Shown one piece after another: positions 1-7,273 of a DNA stretch of 51,771 nucleotides. Within the stretch, counting starts at the first letter, position 1. Each line of letters opens with the position of its first letter. The DNA is from a virus: IMG/VR virus record IMGVR_UViG_3300010885_063635, positions 1 through 51,771 of that record. One strand, 5' to 3'. Both the position numbers and the translations under genes were made by a program. Below the pieces are notes generated by a model. The model worked only from the letters and a program-made list of their open reading frames with translations. It did no database searches and was not told where the DNA came from.

Positions 1-365
1 GTACTAAAACCGCTGGCTGCGGGCTGTTGTATTGGTGCCGGCGGCGTATATGTTGTACCGACGCCTGATGGTAATTGGATTCCGCCATTGTTTGCTCCTG
101 CTAGTTTTTCTTGTGTGCGACCAAATGCAGCAATACCCAACACAGCACCCATGCTGATGTGGAATAGACCTGCACCTTGTAGTGTGAGGGGTTGCCATTG
201 CACATTTACCCCACCGTGGAATATGGCTTGTGCTGTGCTCCATAACACTGGTGCAACCACAAAGTCAAATATACACACTCCCATGTACATCCATCCCATG
301 GCTGGACGCCATTTCTTCTGCATCCAATCTTCGTCTTTCTTTTCTGGTTGTTGTTGTTCTGCCAT
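1..365 (-). CDS. Holin-like membrane protein (partial, 3' end outside window)
   Basis: From an ATG at 365 the frame stays open to the left edge, so about 121 codons are visible and the C-terminus is missing. A charged, Gln-rich start is followed by a Trp-rich stretch (KWRPAMGWMY) and two hydrophobic segments at about residues 22-42 and 63-81, then a Pro/Ala/Gln-rich tail. This layout resembles the three-TM phage holin family. An AAAGGAA ribosome site lies 6 nt before the ATG, and a T4-type late box (CATAAATA) lies just upstream. The endolysin and spanin genes are 2-3 kb away on the same strand, so a role in making the inner-membrane lesion is likely. A structural membrane protein is the alternative. 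Confidence 0.65.
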   Translation of the reverse strand, partial: MAEQQQPEKKDEDWMQKKWRPAMGWMYMGVCIFDFVVAPVLWSTAQAIFHGGVNVQWQPLTLQGAGLFHISMGAVLGIAAFGRTQEKLAGANNGGIQLPSGVGTTYTPPAPIQQPAASGFS

Positions 366-383
366 AGTGGGTTCCTTTAAGAA

Positions 384-391
384 TATTTATG
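384..391 (-). promoter_or_regulatory. T4-type late promoter box (CATAAATA)
   Basis: CATAAATA on the minus strand, 18 nt before the holin-like ATG and followed by an AAAGGAA ribosome site. It is one variant of T4 consensus TATAAATA and recurs before other late-type genes here. Confidence 0.55.
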
Positions 392-437
392 GTTACCGAA
401 CAAAGATAACTGCTGTGTAATATTTAGACAACATTAT

Positions 438-445
438 TTTAAATA
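438..445 (+). promoter_or_regulatory. T4-type late promoter box with ATG at predicted +1
   Basis: TTTAAATA on the plus strand is followed by exactly 5 nt and then the ATG at 451. In T4 late promoters the box spans -13 to -6, so the predicted +1 is the A of the ATG. This supports the otherwise unremarkable 47-aa gene that follows. Confidence 0.5.
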
Positions 446-450
446 ATAGC

Positions 451-594
451 ATGGCCCAATCTATCATTGATCAACTGTATGAATATCTTGCTGACGTAAA
501 ACGTCCTTGGCTGTTTCTTGTATCAGTGTTTGGCATGTTTCTAGTTATCTCTGCCATAGTGTTGAGTGCTGTGTGGTTTGTGACTCGTCGCTAA
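451..594 (+). CDS. Small single-pass membrane protein, 47 aa
   Basis: A 47-codon frame on the plus strand: a polar, amphipathic first 19 residues (MAQSIIDQLYEYLADVKR), one hydrophobic segment at about 20-43 and a terminal RR. No ribosome site is visible. The ATG instead sits at the predicted +1 of a late-type box (438-445), so the mRNA may be leaderless. It ends 4 nt inside the end of the opposing gene. The family is not recognised. Its size and position beside lysis-region membrane proteins would suit a small holin or antiholin, but nothing in the sequence proves this. Confidence 0.5.
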   Translation: MAQSIIDQLYEYLADVKRPWLFLVSVFGMFLVISAIVLSAVWFVTRR

Positions 595-926
595 TCATTA
601 TGAGGATGGTGTTCAAACCATTTTTCCAATTCTGGTAAATCCAGCTCTCCATCAAAGTGTTTTTTAAATCCCTTGTAGTATCGGATTTTGTCTTTGTTGC
701 CATTAAAACGATGCATTATTTGTTCTTCTTCCCGCTGTGCCTGTTGAATCTCAGGCAAAAATTCGTGGTAGCTGTAATATCCAAACAACACAAAACAAGT
801 CACAAACAACACAATGGCAAAGAACGCATTCAAATACACATGAAACACAATCAGCACAGCAGGTACTGCAAACACAGCCAGTATTGTGCCCAAGATCAAC
901 AACAAGGTCTTAGCGACTGGATTCAT
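591..926 (-). CDS. Two-TM membrane protein, 111 aa
   Basis: Start chosen at the ATG at 926 (MNPVAKTLLL), which overlaps the end of the upstream gene by 17 nt; the longer frame would run far into that gene. Two hydrophobic helices at about residues 6-28 and 32-51 are followed by an acidic/basic cytoplasmic-type tail with a His-rich end (EHHPHND). It lies directly downstream of another membrane protein of unknown role and is probably co-translated with it. Family not recognised. It may be part of the virion or of the lysis apparatus. Confidence 0.6.
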   Translation of the reverse strand: MNPVAKTLLLILGTILAVFAVPAVLIVFHVYLNAFFAIVLFVTCFVLFGYYSYHEFLPEIQQAQREEEQIMHRFNGNKDKIRYYKGFKKHFDGELDLPELEKWFEHHPHND

Positions 927-1725
927 CGTGTTCCACCCGACGACGTTGTTCCAGGAACTCTTGATACTCTTGAATTCTACGTTGGCGTTCAAACCACTCT
1001 TGTTTTTGCACTGCTGCCAGTGTGTCTCTATACTGAGTTGGGTTGCCCCATCGCTGTTGTGTATCATAGGCAATGTACATGAACACGCCCATTATCACAA
1101 ACATTACTATGATAGCACCAATGCCCGCGGCAATTTCAAACTGATATTTCTGCATGCGTTGACGCTTGCGGTGGGCTCGTTCCAATTCACGTGCCATGAG
1201 CACTTTTTGTTCTTTACCCATCTCTTTGGTCATTGATTCTACTTCAGTGAACAACGCACCCAGTTCAGGTGGGCTTTGATAGATCATGAGCTCGCGCAGT
1301 TCCTTGCCCATTTGTTCTAATTGCTTACGCATCAGCACACGTTTTAGGGCACGTTTGGCTAAACTATCGCCACCACTGTACAATTCAGTTTTTGATCGTT
1401 TCTCTTCGTCTTCTAACACTGCCAAACATTTGAAATAGTTGTCGTAGTAAGCGCCCAGGCCGTCACCAATTTCTGTATAGATGTTGGTGCTGTCTTCACT
1501 GCGTTTGTTGAGTTCAGTTACGCGAGCTTTTTCTTCGTTGAGTTGTTTTACAGCCGCTGGTGGAGGTGGCTTGCCGTCGTATTTTTTGTGAAACTGATCG
1601 TCAAGATCTTGAAGTACACCTTTTACATCGCCCGCTGCTGATTTGATGTCCTTGTACAGTTGACATCCTTTTTTCACGGCAGCAACAGCCGTGTTGGCCA
1701 AAGCAAACAGTGTTAGTGGATCCAT
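910..1725 (-). CDS. Coiled-coil protein with one TM segment, 271 aa
   Basis: The frame begins MDPLTLFALANTAVAAVKKG at the ATG at 1725; an in-frame GTG lies 9 nt earlier. A hydrophobic N-terminus and a KPPPP turn are followed by long charged helices (about residues 55-200), one clear TM helix near 205-226 and a C-terminal charged helix rich in Gln, Glu and Arg. Proteins with this NTAVAAVKKG start and a late TM helix are found in T4-like marine phages, without known function. It lies between a DUF4337-like protein and another membrane protein, in the block that follows the lysis genes. A late structural or membrane-tethering role is a guess. Confidence 0.65.
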   Translation of the reverse strand: MDPLTLFALANTAVAAVKKGCQLYKDIKSAAGDVKGVLQDLDDQFHKKYDGKPPPPAAVKQLNEEKARVTELNKRSEDSTNIYTEIGDGLGAYYDNYFKCLAVLEDEEKRSKTELYSGGDSLAKRALKRVLMRKQLEQMGKELRELMIYQSPPELGALFTEVESMTKEMGKEQKVLMARELERAHRKRQRMQKYQFEIAAGIGAIIVMFVIMGVFMYIAYDTQQRWGNPTQYRDTLAAVQKQEWFERQRRIQEYQEFLEQRRRVEHDESSR

Positions 1726-1796
1726 TATTATCACTCACGCCACTACGCTGGTGGCTCAAGTTATTTAACAGATCTTATGGAGAAATTAAGTGGGTG

Positions 1797-2333
1797 TTAG
1801 AACCACAACCAAATGCCTTGGCTCAACAGCACTGTGCCAATCACAGCCACTACTTCGCTGATTCGATACATTCGGTTGTTCACTGCCAAAATACTTGCAC
1901 TCAACAGCACAATGGCCAGTTGAAATGCCATTGACGCAAATGTCAACCATGGACTATGACGTGTGGCTTCATCACGTGCGGCTTCGTAGGCCTGTGCTCG
2001 AGCCAATAACTCTTTCTTGCCTTCGCCTTTGACAGGGTCTGACTCGTAGCGTTCAATCCGGGCCTGCAACTCTGTTCGGCGTCGAGGATCACGTGTGTCT
2101 TGCAACTGTCCCTCAGCAATGCTTTGTTTGATACTTTTGCTTTGATAGAACGCATAAGTGTCTGTGGCCTTGAGTGTGTTTTTTAATACAGCACCTGAGT
2201 AATTGTTTGAAAAGTATGTGGTAATGGCCATGAACAGGGCCATGATCACAATCACAAGTCCGGCTTTGTCTTTGATCTGTGCTTCACGTTCTGAACGTGA
2301 CAGTGGTTTTGGTTGTGCTTGTTCGTTGGCCAT
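1797..2333 (-). CDS. DUF4337-like membrane protein, 178 aa
   Basis: Three predicted TM helices: about residues 24-42, 127-149 and 158-176. Between the first and second lies the sequence TYAFYQSKSIKQ, characteristic of DUF4337 membrane proteins of bacteria and phages, followed by a charged coiled-coil segment. Length matches the family. Function is unknown. It starts 1 nt after the stop of the endolysin gene, so the two are almost certainly expressed together. Confidence 0.7.
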   Translation of the reverse strand: MANEQAQPKPLSRSEREAQIKDKAGLVIVIMALFMAITTYFSNNYSGAVLKNTLKATDTYAFYQSKSIKQSIAEGQLQDTRDPRRRTELQARIERYESDPVKGEGKKELLARAQAYEAARDEATRHSPWLTFASMAFQLAIVLLSASILAVNNRMYRISEVVAVIGTVLLSQGIWLWF

Positions 2334-2334
2334 T

Positions 2335-2949
2335 TTATGCTCCCATGATGTGTAATGCGTGTTCGTAATGCCGGATACGATCCTCTAATCCGATATATCC
2401 CCCATTTATTTTCTTGGTCATTTTCTTGATGTCGCCGTCATCAGCTTCCACATTCAAGTTGTTGCTTTCCCAAAACCAGCAGGCACTTTGTGCGGCGCCT
2501 TCAAATGTGGCCAGGTATTCGGCGGCTTCTTCGGATGAAATTTCTAAACTGGCAGCAAAGTTTTCATAGTTGCTCTTACCAGTTAACTGTATAAGTCCAC
2601 GACCACAATATCTGTAGCCATCACCAGAGTGTTCGTCTCCGTTGCCCATTCTGTTGGCATAAACTCGGTTGGCAATCATTTCAGGCTTTTTGGCGTAGGC
2701 CTGTGCCAATTCGTCGGTGGGGAAATACTTGGGGAAAACTTTTCTCAAGCTCTCTGCTTTGTAGTTCAAGTTTTCTTTGATGAAACAAAACCCGCCTGAC
2801 TCGTGTGCGCACTGTGCAATGAAGGCAGCAACACGATGTGGTGTGTTGATTTCATAGTCTGGCAGCAGTTGATCCAAGGCTTCCAGCCAGTGTTCAGCAT
2901 AGGTTATGCCTGGCACCATTTGTTTTAATTGTTGTAGGGTCAGTTCCAT
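2335..2949 (-). CDS. GH19 chitinase-like endolysin
   Basis: A 204-aa glycoside hydrolase family 19 protein. It has the catalytic-helix sequence CAHESGGF with the expected acid Glu, the NYKAESLRKVFPKYFP segment, the RVYANRMGNGDEHSGDGYRYCGRGLIQLTG substrate-cleft block (given here as landmarks MGNGDE and YCGRGLIQLTG) and a KINGG motif near the C-terminus. In phages this fold cleaves the peptidoglycan glycan strand at the end of infection. The ATG at 2949 was chosen over upstream starts because it follows an AAGGAG site at proper spacing. No signal peptide is seen, so access to the wall would need the holin. It follows directly after the o-spanin gene, forming a compact lysis cassette. Confidence 0.9.
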   Translation of the reverse strand: MELTLQQLKQMVPGITYAEHWLEALDQLLPDYEINTPHRVAAFIAQCAHESGGFCFIKENLNYKAESLRKVFPKYFPTDELAQAYAKKPEMIANRVYANRMGNGDEHSGDGYRYCGRGLIQLTGKSNYENFAASLEISSEEAAEYLATFEGAAQSACWFWESNNLNVEADDGDIKKMTKKINGGYIGLEDRIRHYEHALHIMGA

Positions 2950-2957
2950 GGGGCTCC

Positions 2958-3218
2958 TTATTTGATGTTGTTGAATATCTGTTGTTGTTTTTGATACCAT
3001 TCAATCCAGGCATCTGTTTTTACAGCGCATTCATAGTAAGTACCGTAGTTGGCAACAATGATTTTTGAAATGTCACTCAACTGAGCATTGTCGGCAATCT
3101 TTTGCAGTTGTGGACATCGTGCCAGGGCCGCATCGCTGGGTGCTTCAGGAAACGACATGGTGACCGGCACCACGGTACTACAACCGGCCAATAACAATGA
3201 TAACAGTGCTGTTCTCAT
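2958..3218 (-). CDS. o-spanin-like outer-membrane lipoprotein (Rz1 type)
   Basis: An 86-aa protein with a short signal peptide and lipobox LLAGC (Cys13), then Pro-containing, mostly helical sequence with two further cysteines. Size and lipobox fit an outer-membrane spanin subunit, which joins an inner-membrane partner to fuse the two membranes after peptidoglycan degradation. Its ATG overlaps the stop codon of the i-spanin-like gene upstream by 4 nt and the endolysin follows 8 nt after its end, the usual phage lysis arrangement. The presence of spanins implies a Gram-negative host. Confidence 0.75.
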   Translation of the reverse strand: MRTALLSLLLAGCSTVVPVTMSFPEAPSDAALARCPQLQKIADNAQLSDISKIIVANYGTYYECAVKTDAWIEWYQKQQQIFNNIK

Positions 3219-3673
3219 TTTGGACTCTCTGATGCAGTGTTGATGGCTTTGAAAAATTCCTTAGGAATTTCGCACGGTCCACCAGGTGCAAATTTGTTGT
3301 TGAACGGCACCACTTCACGGTCAACATACTTCACAATGTCCTCACCGCGTGTTCGCACCACTTGTGTACGTATCACAATTTTGGTTTTGATATTTTTGTT
3401 GGCTTCCAGGCTGGCCGCTTCGGCTTCTGAAACTTTCTGTTCCATTTCGGCCACACGCTCACGCCACTCCATTTCGATTGCATAGCCACCGCGCCAGTAC
3501 ACGCCCGCAACCAGCAGTGCAATGCCCAGCACCTGGAACGGCAAACGGTATTGATTGATAACAGGAATGCTTTTGATAAAAAATGCTGCCACAGTTAAGA
3601 AAATGCCAGCAAATAGCACAACATTACAAATAGACAGTATCAGTGTTTCGGGTAAAAAATGTAAAATCCACAT
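3215..3673 (-). CDS. i-spanin-like inner-membrane protein (Rz type)
   Basis: A 152-aa protein with hydrophobic segments at about residues 9-34 and 47-62, then a charged helix/coiled coil (about 72-100) and a C-terminal Pro/Gly-containing region. This fits an inner-membrane spanin, although two TM segments instead of one is unusual. The ATG at 3673 sits exactly 5 nt after a late-type box (ACTAAATA), so the transcript may start at the initiation codon; no ribosome site is seen. It overlaps the lipoprotein gene by 4 nt. A membrane protein of another function is possible, but the overlap with an Rz1-like gene makes the spanin call reasonable. Confidence 0.7.
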   Translation of the reverse strand: MWILHFLPETLILSICNVVLFAGIFLTVAAFFIKSIPVINQYRLPFQVLGIALLVAGVYWRGGYAIEMEWRERVAEMEQKVSEAEAASLEANKNIKTKIVIRTQVVRTRGEDIVKYVDREVVPFNNKFAPGGPCEIPKEFFKAINTASESPK

Positions 3674-3678
3674 GCCAG

Positions 3679-3686
3679 TATTTAGT
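3679..3686 (-). promoter_or_regulatory. T4-type late promoter box with ATG at predicted +1
   Basis: ACTAAATA on the minus strand, then 5 nt (CTGGC), then the i-spanin ATG at 3673. It would drive the lysis cassette as a leaderless message. Confidence 0.5.
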
Positions 3687-3701
3687 TGGCACAATTTGAA
3701 C

Positions 3702-4112
3702 TTAACACAGTGCTTTTACAATAAGGTCAATTTGATATGAAAAATCCGTGATGCGCAGATGGTACTGTTGTGGCGGCATAAACAGTTGATTGGTGTCTTC
3801 AAATCTTCCGGCCTGAATGGTGTCCATCCAAATGGTGTAGTGGGCCGAATAGGCATCACGCATTTGTGACAACGGTGCCACAAAATCCGCAATCACATAA
3901 TCAGTTACAAATTTGTCGGCCAGTTCTCGCATGCGCTGAGCCTGACGTAGTCGTCCAGTTTCGGTAAAATCCCAATCATTGTACAGACCTCTAACTTGGT
4001 CAGCATTAAGCCACTTGACTGTTTGCCCTGTTTGTTGCAGTTGATCTTTGAGTTTTTTTGCCAGAGTGGTTTTACCAGCACCGGGCAAGCCCATGATCAA
4101 GATGCGTTTCAT
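3702..4112 (-). CDS. Adenylylsulfate kinase-like P-loop protein
   Basis: A 136-aa kinase with Walker A GLPGAGKTT at residues 8-16 and the CysC-type segment LNADQVRGLYNDWDF followed by RLRQAQRM. APS kinases phosphorylate adenylylsulfate to PAPS, the donor used by sulfotransferases. The protein is shorter than cellular CysC (about 175-200 aa), lacking part of the C-terminal half, so it may act on another small substrate. It is the last gene of a chain in which each start overlaps the previous stop by 4 nt, downstream of an oxygenase and two sulfotransferase-like genes. That context favours a link to sulfonate transfer. Confidence 0.75.
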   Translation of the reverse strand: MKRILIMGLPGAGKTTLAKKLKDQLQQTGQTVKWLNADQVRGLYNDWDFTETGRLRQAQRMRELADKFVTDYVIADFVAPLSQMRDAYSAHYTIWMDTIQAGRFEDTNQLFMPPQQYHLRITDFSYQIDLIVKALC

Positions 4113-4771
4113 GGTGGCAAATGTGCCAAAAAGTCATGTGTTTTGGCTGTTTGAATACCGGTGATCTGTAGGGTGACTCGGGGATGGAATCCCGCATTGG
4201 CAGTGCAATGCGGAATGTTGCGCCAGTCAAACGTGGTCACACTGCCGGCACGCCATTGGTTCCAGTGATGGTTGCCGTATTCCCAAAACTGTCCTGGTTG
4301 CCAGTCGGTCAGTTGAACGAAAATTCGCATGACTTGTTCAGGCGACTCAGGCGCCCATTTGTACAGCTTGTCAATGTGCAGATTCCACAGTTGTCCTGGA
4401 CGTTGCACATGTATGCGATTCATGCAATCATCAAGGCCAAAAGAATCGCTCACTGCCTGCAATCGAGGTCCCAGACGCCAGGTCAAATCAGTAATGACCA
4501 TTTTGGGATCAACGCCCACACGTTCTAGATCGTATTCTTCTTCGGCCAACTCGGGTTTAGGGATAAATGCACCTTCGCCTTTGAAGCCGCGTGTTTCCCA
4601 AGTGGCCGGTTGTGATTCGGCCAGGATCTGTTGCAATTCGTCATCCCAGTTGGGCGTGATATGCCCTAGAGAAATGATCACATCGTTGCGAGCATCTACA
4701 CGAGCAGGATCAAAATGATAAGTGCTGACTGCTCGCAATCGGTCCCAGCTGCTGGATTTTGTTTCACTCAT
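4109..4771 (-). CDS. 2-oxoglutarate/Fe(II) oxygenase, beta-hydroxylase-like
   Basis: A 220-aa protein with a jelly-roll oxygenase signature: an HxD pair (H132, D134) in NLHIDKLYKW, a distal H188 in NIPHCTAN and R198 in HPRVTLQITG, which would bind iron and 2-oxoglutarate. The order and spacing resemble the aspartyl/asparaginyl beta-hydroxylase family. The ATG at 4771 was chosen because AAAGGT precedes it and it overlaps the upstream stop by 4 nt. It sits between a sulfotransferase-like gene and the APS-kinase-like gene. The substrate is unknown; hydroxylation of a peptide, lipid or small metabolite is possible. Confidence 0.75.
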   Translation of the reverse strand: MSETKSSSWDRLRAVSTYHFDPARVDARNDVIISLGHITPNWDDELQQILAESQPATWETRGFKGEGAFIPKPELAEEEYDLERVGVDPKMVITDLTWRLGPRLQAVSDSFGLDDCMNRIHVQRPGQLWNLHIDKLYKWAPESPEQVMRIFVQLTDWQPGQFWEYGNHHWNQWRAGSVTTFDWRNIPHCTANAGFHPRVTLQITGIQTAKTHDFLAHLPP

Positions 4772-5391
4772 ATTACCTTTACCCTTACGTCTGAAATTTT
4801 GTAATCTTGCCAATAGTCAACTGGTGGCACAGATATGCTCAGGGCCGAACACAGTTGTAGATTGTTGTAGACCTCTGTGTCTGGATACTGATTCCACGCA
4901 GACAGGATGCCGGCATTTTGATTTTTTATCATAGTGGCCATGTTGCGCAAATCTTGATAATACTTATGGTAGTCCGGGTAGGTAATGTTGAAATGTCCGC
5001 ACTTGACCCACCAACCCAGGCAAGCATCATCACCGCGGTGTATCAACACTATGGGACAGTCGGGCCATAATTCACGCAAATATTCAATGTTGTTGGTGTA
5101 ACTGAAAATGTGGCTTTTGATTATGCGAATGCCGGTGCCGTCAAACGGTGCATCAAACTGTTCTTCTGCTTGTTGTTTGGTCAGGCTGCCCAGATGTTCC
5201 GGCAGATCAAATTCCATGCCTGGATCAAAATAAGCGCCCAGGTGCATGAGCTCCAACTGTCCCGGCGCATCGTGCCAATAGGTACGAGCTTCGGAATAGT
5301 CACTGCAATCAATGTCGGCACTGTAGTAGATGTTCTTGCTGACCGAGCTCCATTTTGAGCCCGGAGCACCGGCTACAAAAATATATTTCAT
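4768..5391 (-). CDS. Sulfotransferase-like P-loop protein (207 aa)
   Basis: The N-terminus MKYIFVAGAPGSKWSSVS resembles the 5'-phosphosulfate loop of PAPS-dependent sulfotransferases. A second landmark, IIKSHIFSYTNNIEYL followed by PIVLIHRGDDACLGWW, resembles the 3'-phosphate-binding strand and helix (usual form: VRnPRD.a.S). The rest is not distinctive. Length fits small phage sulfotransferase-like proteins. Overlaps with both neighbours are 4 nt, indicating translational coupling. The acceptor cannot be inferred. Activity is uncertain because the canonical Arg/Ser of the 3'-phosphate site are not clearly conserved. Confidence 0.65.
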   Translation of the reverse strand: MKYIFVAGAPGSKWSSVSKNIYYSADIDCSDYSEARTYWHDAPGQLELMHLGAYFDPGMEFDLPEHLGSLTKQQAEEQFDAPFDGTGIRIIKSHIFSYTNNIEYLRELWPDCPIVLIHRGDDACLGWWVKCGHFNITYPDYHKYYQDLRNMATMIKNQNAGILSAWNQYPDTEVYNNLQLCSALSISVPPVDYWQDYKISDVRVKVI

Positions 5392-6290
5392 TCCGTTTCC
5401 AATTCAATTAATAATTTTTTAAGATCTCCGGTGTTGGACGGAAATTGGTCAAGACCGTAACACTGCAAATCAAGTTGATGCTGATCTCTCAATTTCATTT
5501 GTATGACTGCTTCGTCAATCAGTGATAGATTTTTGTCAGCCCAGGTCAGCTCAACATTGTTGATCACACTGTTGATTATGGAGTCAACCAGTTGATCTTT
5601 GTTGATATGTTTTTGCAGTCTGTACCAGGCTTGATAAATTTCTTCAAAGTTGTCTCTGGTCTTGGTCAGGCCACAAAAATCCAGCAGTTGTTCTACAGTG
5701 GGTTGAAAGTGATTGATCAGTTGATCCACGTCAATTTTGATCAGTCTGGGATCATGATAATCCACGATGGTATCTATTTCACATTCGGATGCATGCTGAG
5801 TCCAAATAAAATAAGACAGAAATTCTCTAATTTGCCAGGGCGACATTTGGCTCAAATTTTCCACCTGCCACTCTTTCAAATTACCGGCCATTTCTGGCAT
5901 TTGTTGTACCAAATCATTGATCCAGGATTGCAACGATGGCACTATTTTTTCAATTTTGTTATTCATGATCAGCAGAAACCGGTTGTAATTGCCGTACAAC
6001 AAAATTCCTTTGCTGTAGGTATCAACAAATGCGTCCAGTCTCTGGTGCAACACCTGGCCTTGTGTGTTGTCGCCAGGTCCTTTGGGATGAAACAATCGCA
6101 GGTTTGTGGCGTGTTCTCTTAGTCCAACTTCGACACCCGAGCGATGACTGCTGCCATCATTCAAAAAAGGAACACCTTGCACCTGTCCAGAAAAATACAT
6201 AATGCACCAACGTACAAAATGCCCATAGGCACCGCTGGAAAAAATGATAGGAATTATGCCAGTAGGATCATCAGGTATATCAATGATCAT
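5388..6290 (-). CDS. Sulfotransferase-like phage protein (300 aa)
   Basis: It begins with a strand-loop sequence IPIIFSSGAYGHFVRW that corresponds to the nucleotide-loop position of sulfotransferase-like proteins; the GHF element recurs in the 213-aa protein at 7274 (GFGGHFL). The remainder is helical with many Trp, Gln and Asp residues and ends ELETE. No textbook catalytic motif can be named. It is coupled by 4-nt overlaps to the TctC-type receptor upstream and the 207-aa sulfotransferase-like gene downstream. Best described as a member of a GHF-motif phage family that may be remote sulfotransferases. Confidence 0.5.
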   Translation of the reverse strand: MIIDIPDDPTGIIPIIFSSGAYGHFVRWCIMYFSGQVQGVPFLNDGSSHRSGVEVGLREHATNLRLFHPKGPGDNTQGQVLHQRLDAFVDTYSKGILLYGNYNRFLLIMNNKIEKIVPSLQSWINDLVQQMPEMAGNLKEWQVENLSQMSPWQIREFLSYFIWTQHASECEIDTIVDYHDPRLIKIDVDQLINHFQPTVEQLLDFCGLTKTRDNFEEIYQAWYRLQKHINKDQLVDSIINSVINNVELTWADKNLSLIDEAVIQMKLRDQHQLDLQCYGLDQFPSNTGDLKKLLIELETE

Positions 6291-7243
6291 TCAGGTCGAA
6301 TCTTTCTAGCAAATGGTTGCCATTGTTCACGTAGTCGGTACATGGCTGCCCGTACTCCTTGCGGTGTCTGTTCATTAGTGCTGATGAATATGAATTGCTC
6401 ACGATGTCTGGCCTGTGTTTCTTTTGAATTCAGCGCAGGAACAAAAACATTGTGGTACCAGTCTTGTACGTCTTGAGGAGTATCTTTGGGCAGGATCAAG
6501 TTCCAACAGGCATACACATTCAAATTGGGAATGTAGTCCTTGATCAATTTGAATTTTTCCAGGCCAGGCACTGGATGTTCTCCTGTTATTCCAATCAGTT
6601 TGAGTCGGCCTGACTTGATCAACGGAGCAGCCACTGCGACCGGAAATACTCCAAACTCCACATGTCCGGCCAGCACATCGTTCATGGCCTGTGCAGGACC
6701 TTTGTACATCACGGTCTGCACACTGTCGGTTGTGGGGTGGACTTTGGCCGCCAGGTACTCCACAGCCAGTCTGTGTGCAGCACCGCCCACAGCAAAGTTC
6801 AACGGGCGTTGGCCCGACTTGACTTCGGCAATTAATTTTTCTGGAGTGTCTACATCAGAAGTTGTTCTAGCAAAGAACCCCAGGGGGCTTTTGCCCAGGT
6901 TGGCGACCGGAACAAAATCCATGGGATTAAATCGCACACTGTTTGCATACCATACCTCAGCAGACACATACGTGCTTTGACAACTGGGGGTTGCCACATG
7001 GTACCCATCGCCGGGCAAGGTGTTGAAGTAATTCATAGCAACAACATCAACAGCACCGGGTCGATAATCGTACGCAAATGTGGCTCCGGTTTTTCCTTCG
7101 ACCTGTGCGGCCAGTATTCTAAATGCAAGTTCATTACCTGCACCGGGTGCATTGGGCACAACCACAGTGATGGGTTTTGTGGGGGTCCACGCCTGTGCCA
7201 CTGAACAAGCAATTATGAGCAATAATGCAATTAATTTTTTCAT
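6287..7243 (-). CDS. Periplasmic tricarboxylate-transporter receptor (Bug/TctC family)
   Basis: A 318-aa solute-binding protein. Residues 1-18 form a clear signal peptide (MKKLIALLLIIACSVAQA). The mature part starts WTPTKPITVVVPNAPGAGN, the family's first ligand-loop signature, with further family landmarks NFAVGGAAHRLAVEYL and YKGPAQAMNDVLAGHVEFGV. Bug/TctC receptors bind carboxylates in the periplasm and feed TctAB permeases; the families are expanded in Burkholderiales. No permease genes are present, so a phage-encoded receptor would have to use host TctAB or serve another role. GGAGAAAC precedes the ATG. Its 3' end overlaps the sulfotransferase-like gene by 4 nt. The likely origin is transfer from a host. 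Confidence 0.85.
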   Translation of the reverse strand: MKKLIALLLIIACSVAQAWTPTKPITVVVPNAPGAGNELAFRILAAQVEGKTGATFAYDYRPGAVDVVAMNYFNTLPGDGYHVATPSCQSTYVSAEVWYANSVRFNPMDFVPVANLGKSPLGFFARTTSDVDTPEKLIAEVKSGQRPLNFAVGGAAHRLAVEYLAAKVHPTTDSVQTVMYKGPAQAMNDVLAGHVEFGVFPVAVAAPLIKSGRLKLIGITGEHPVPGLEKFKLIKDYIPNLNVYACWNLILPKDTPQDVQDWYHNVFVPALNSKETQARHREQFIFISTNEQTPQGVRAAMYRLREQWQPFARKIRPE

Positions 7244-7273
7244 TTTGTTTCTCCAAGGTTAAAATTAAAATTC

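Noticed and set aside
4-243. A 79-codon minus-strand frame at the left edge.
   Set aside because: It lies inside the holin-like gene in another frame, has Arg/Thr/His-rich sequence with no domain, and the overlapping frame has clear TM helices and a ribosome site.
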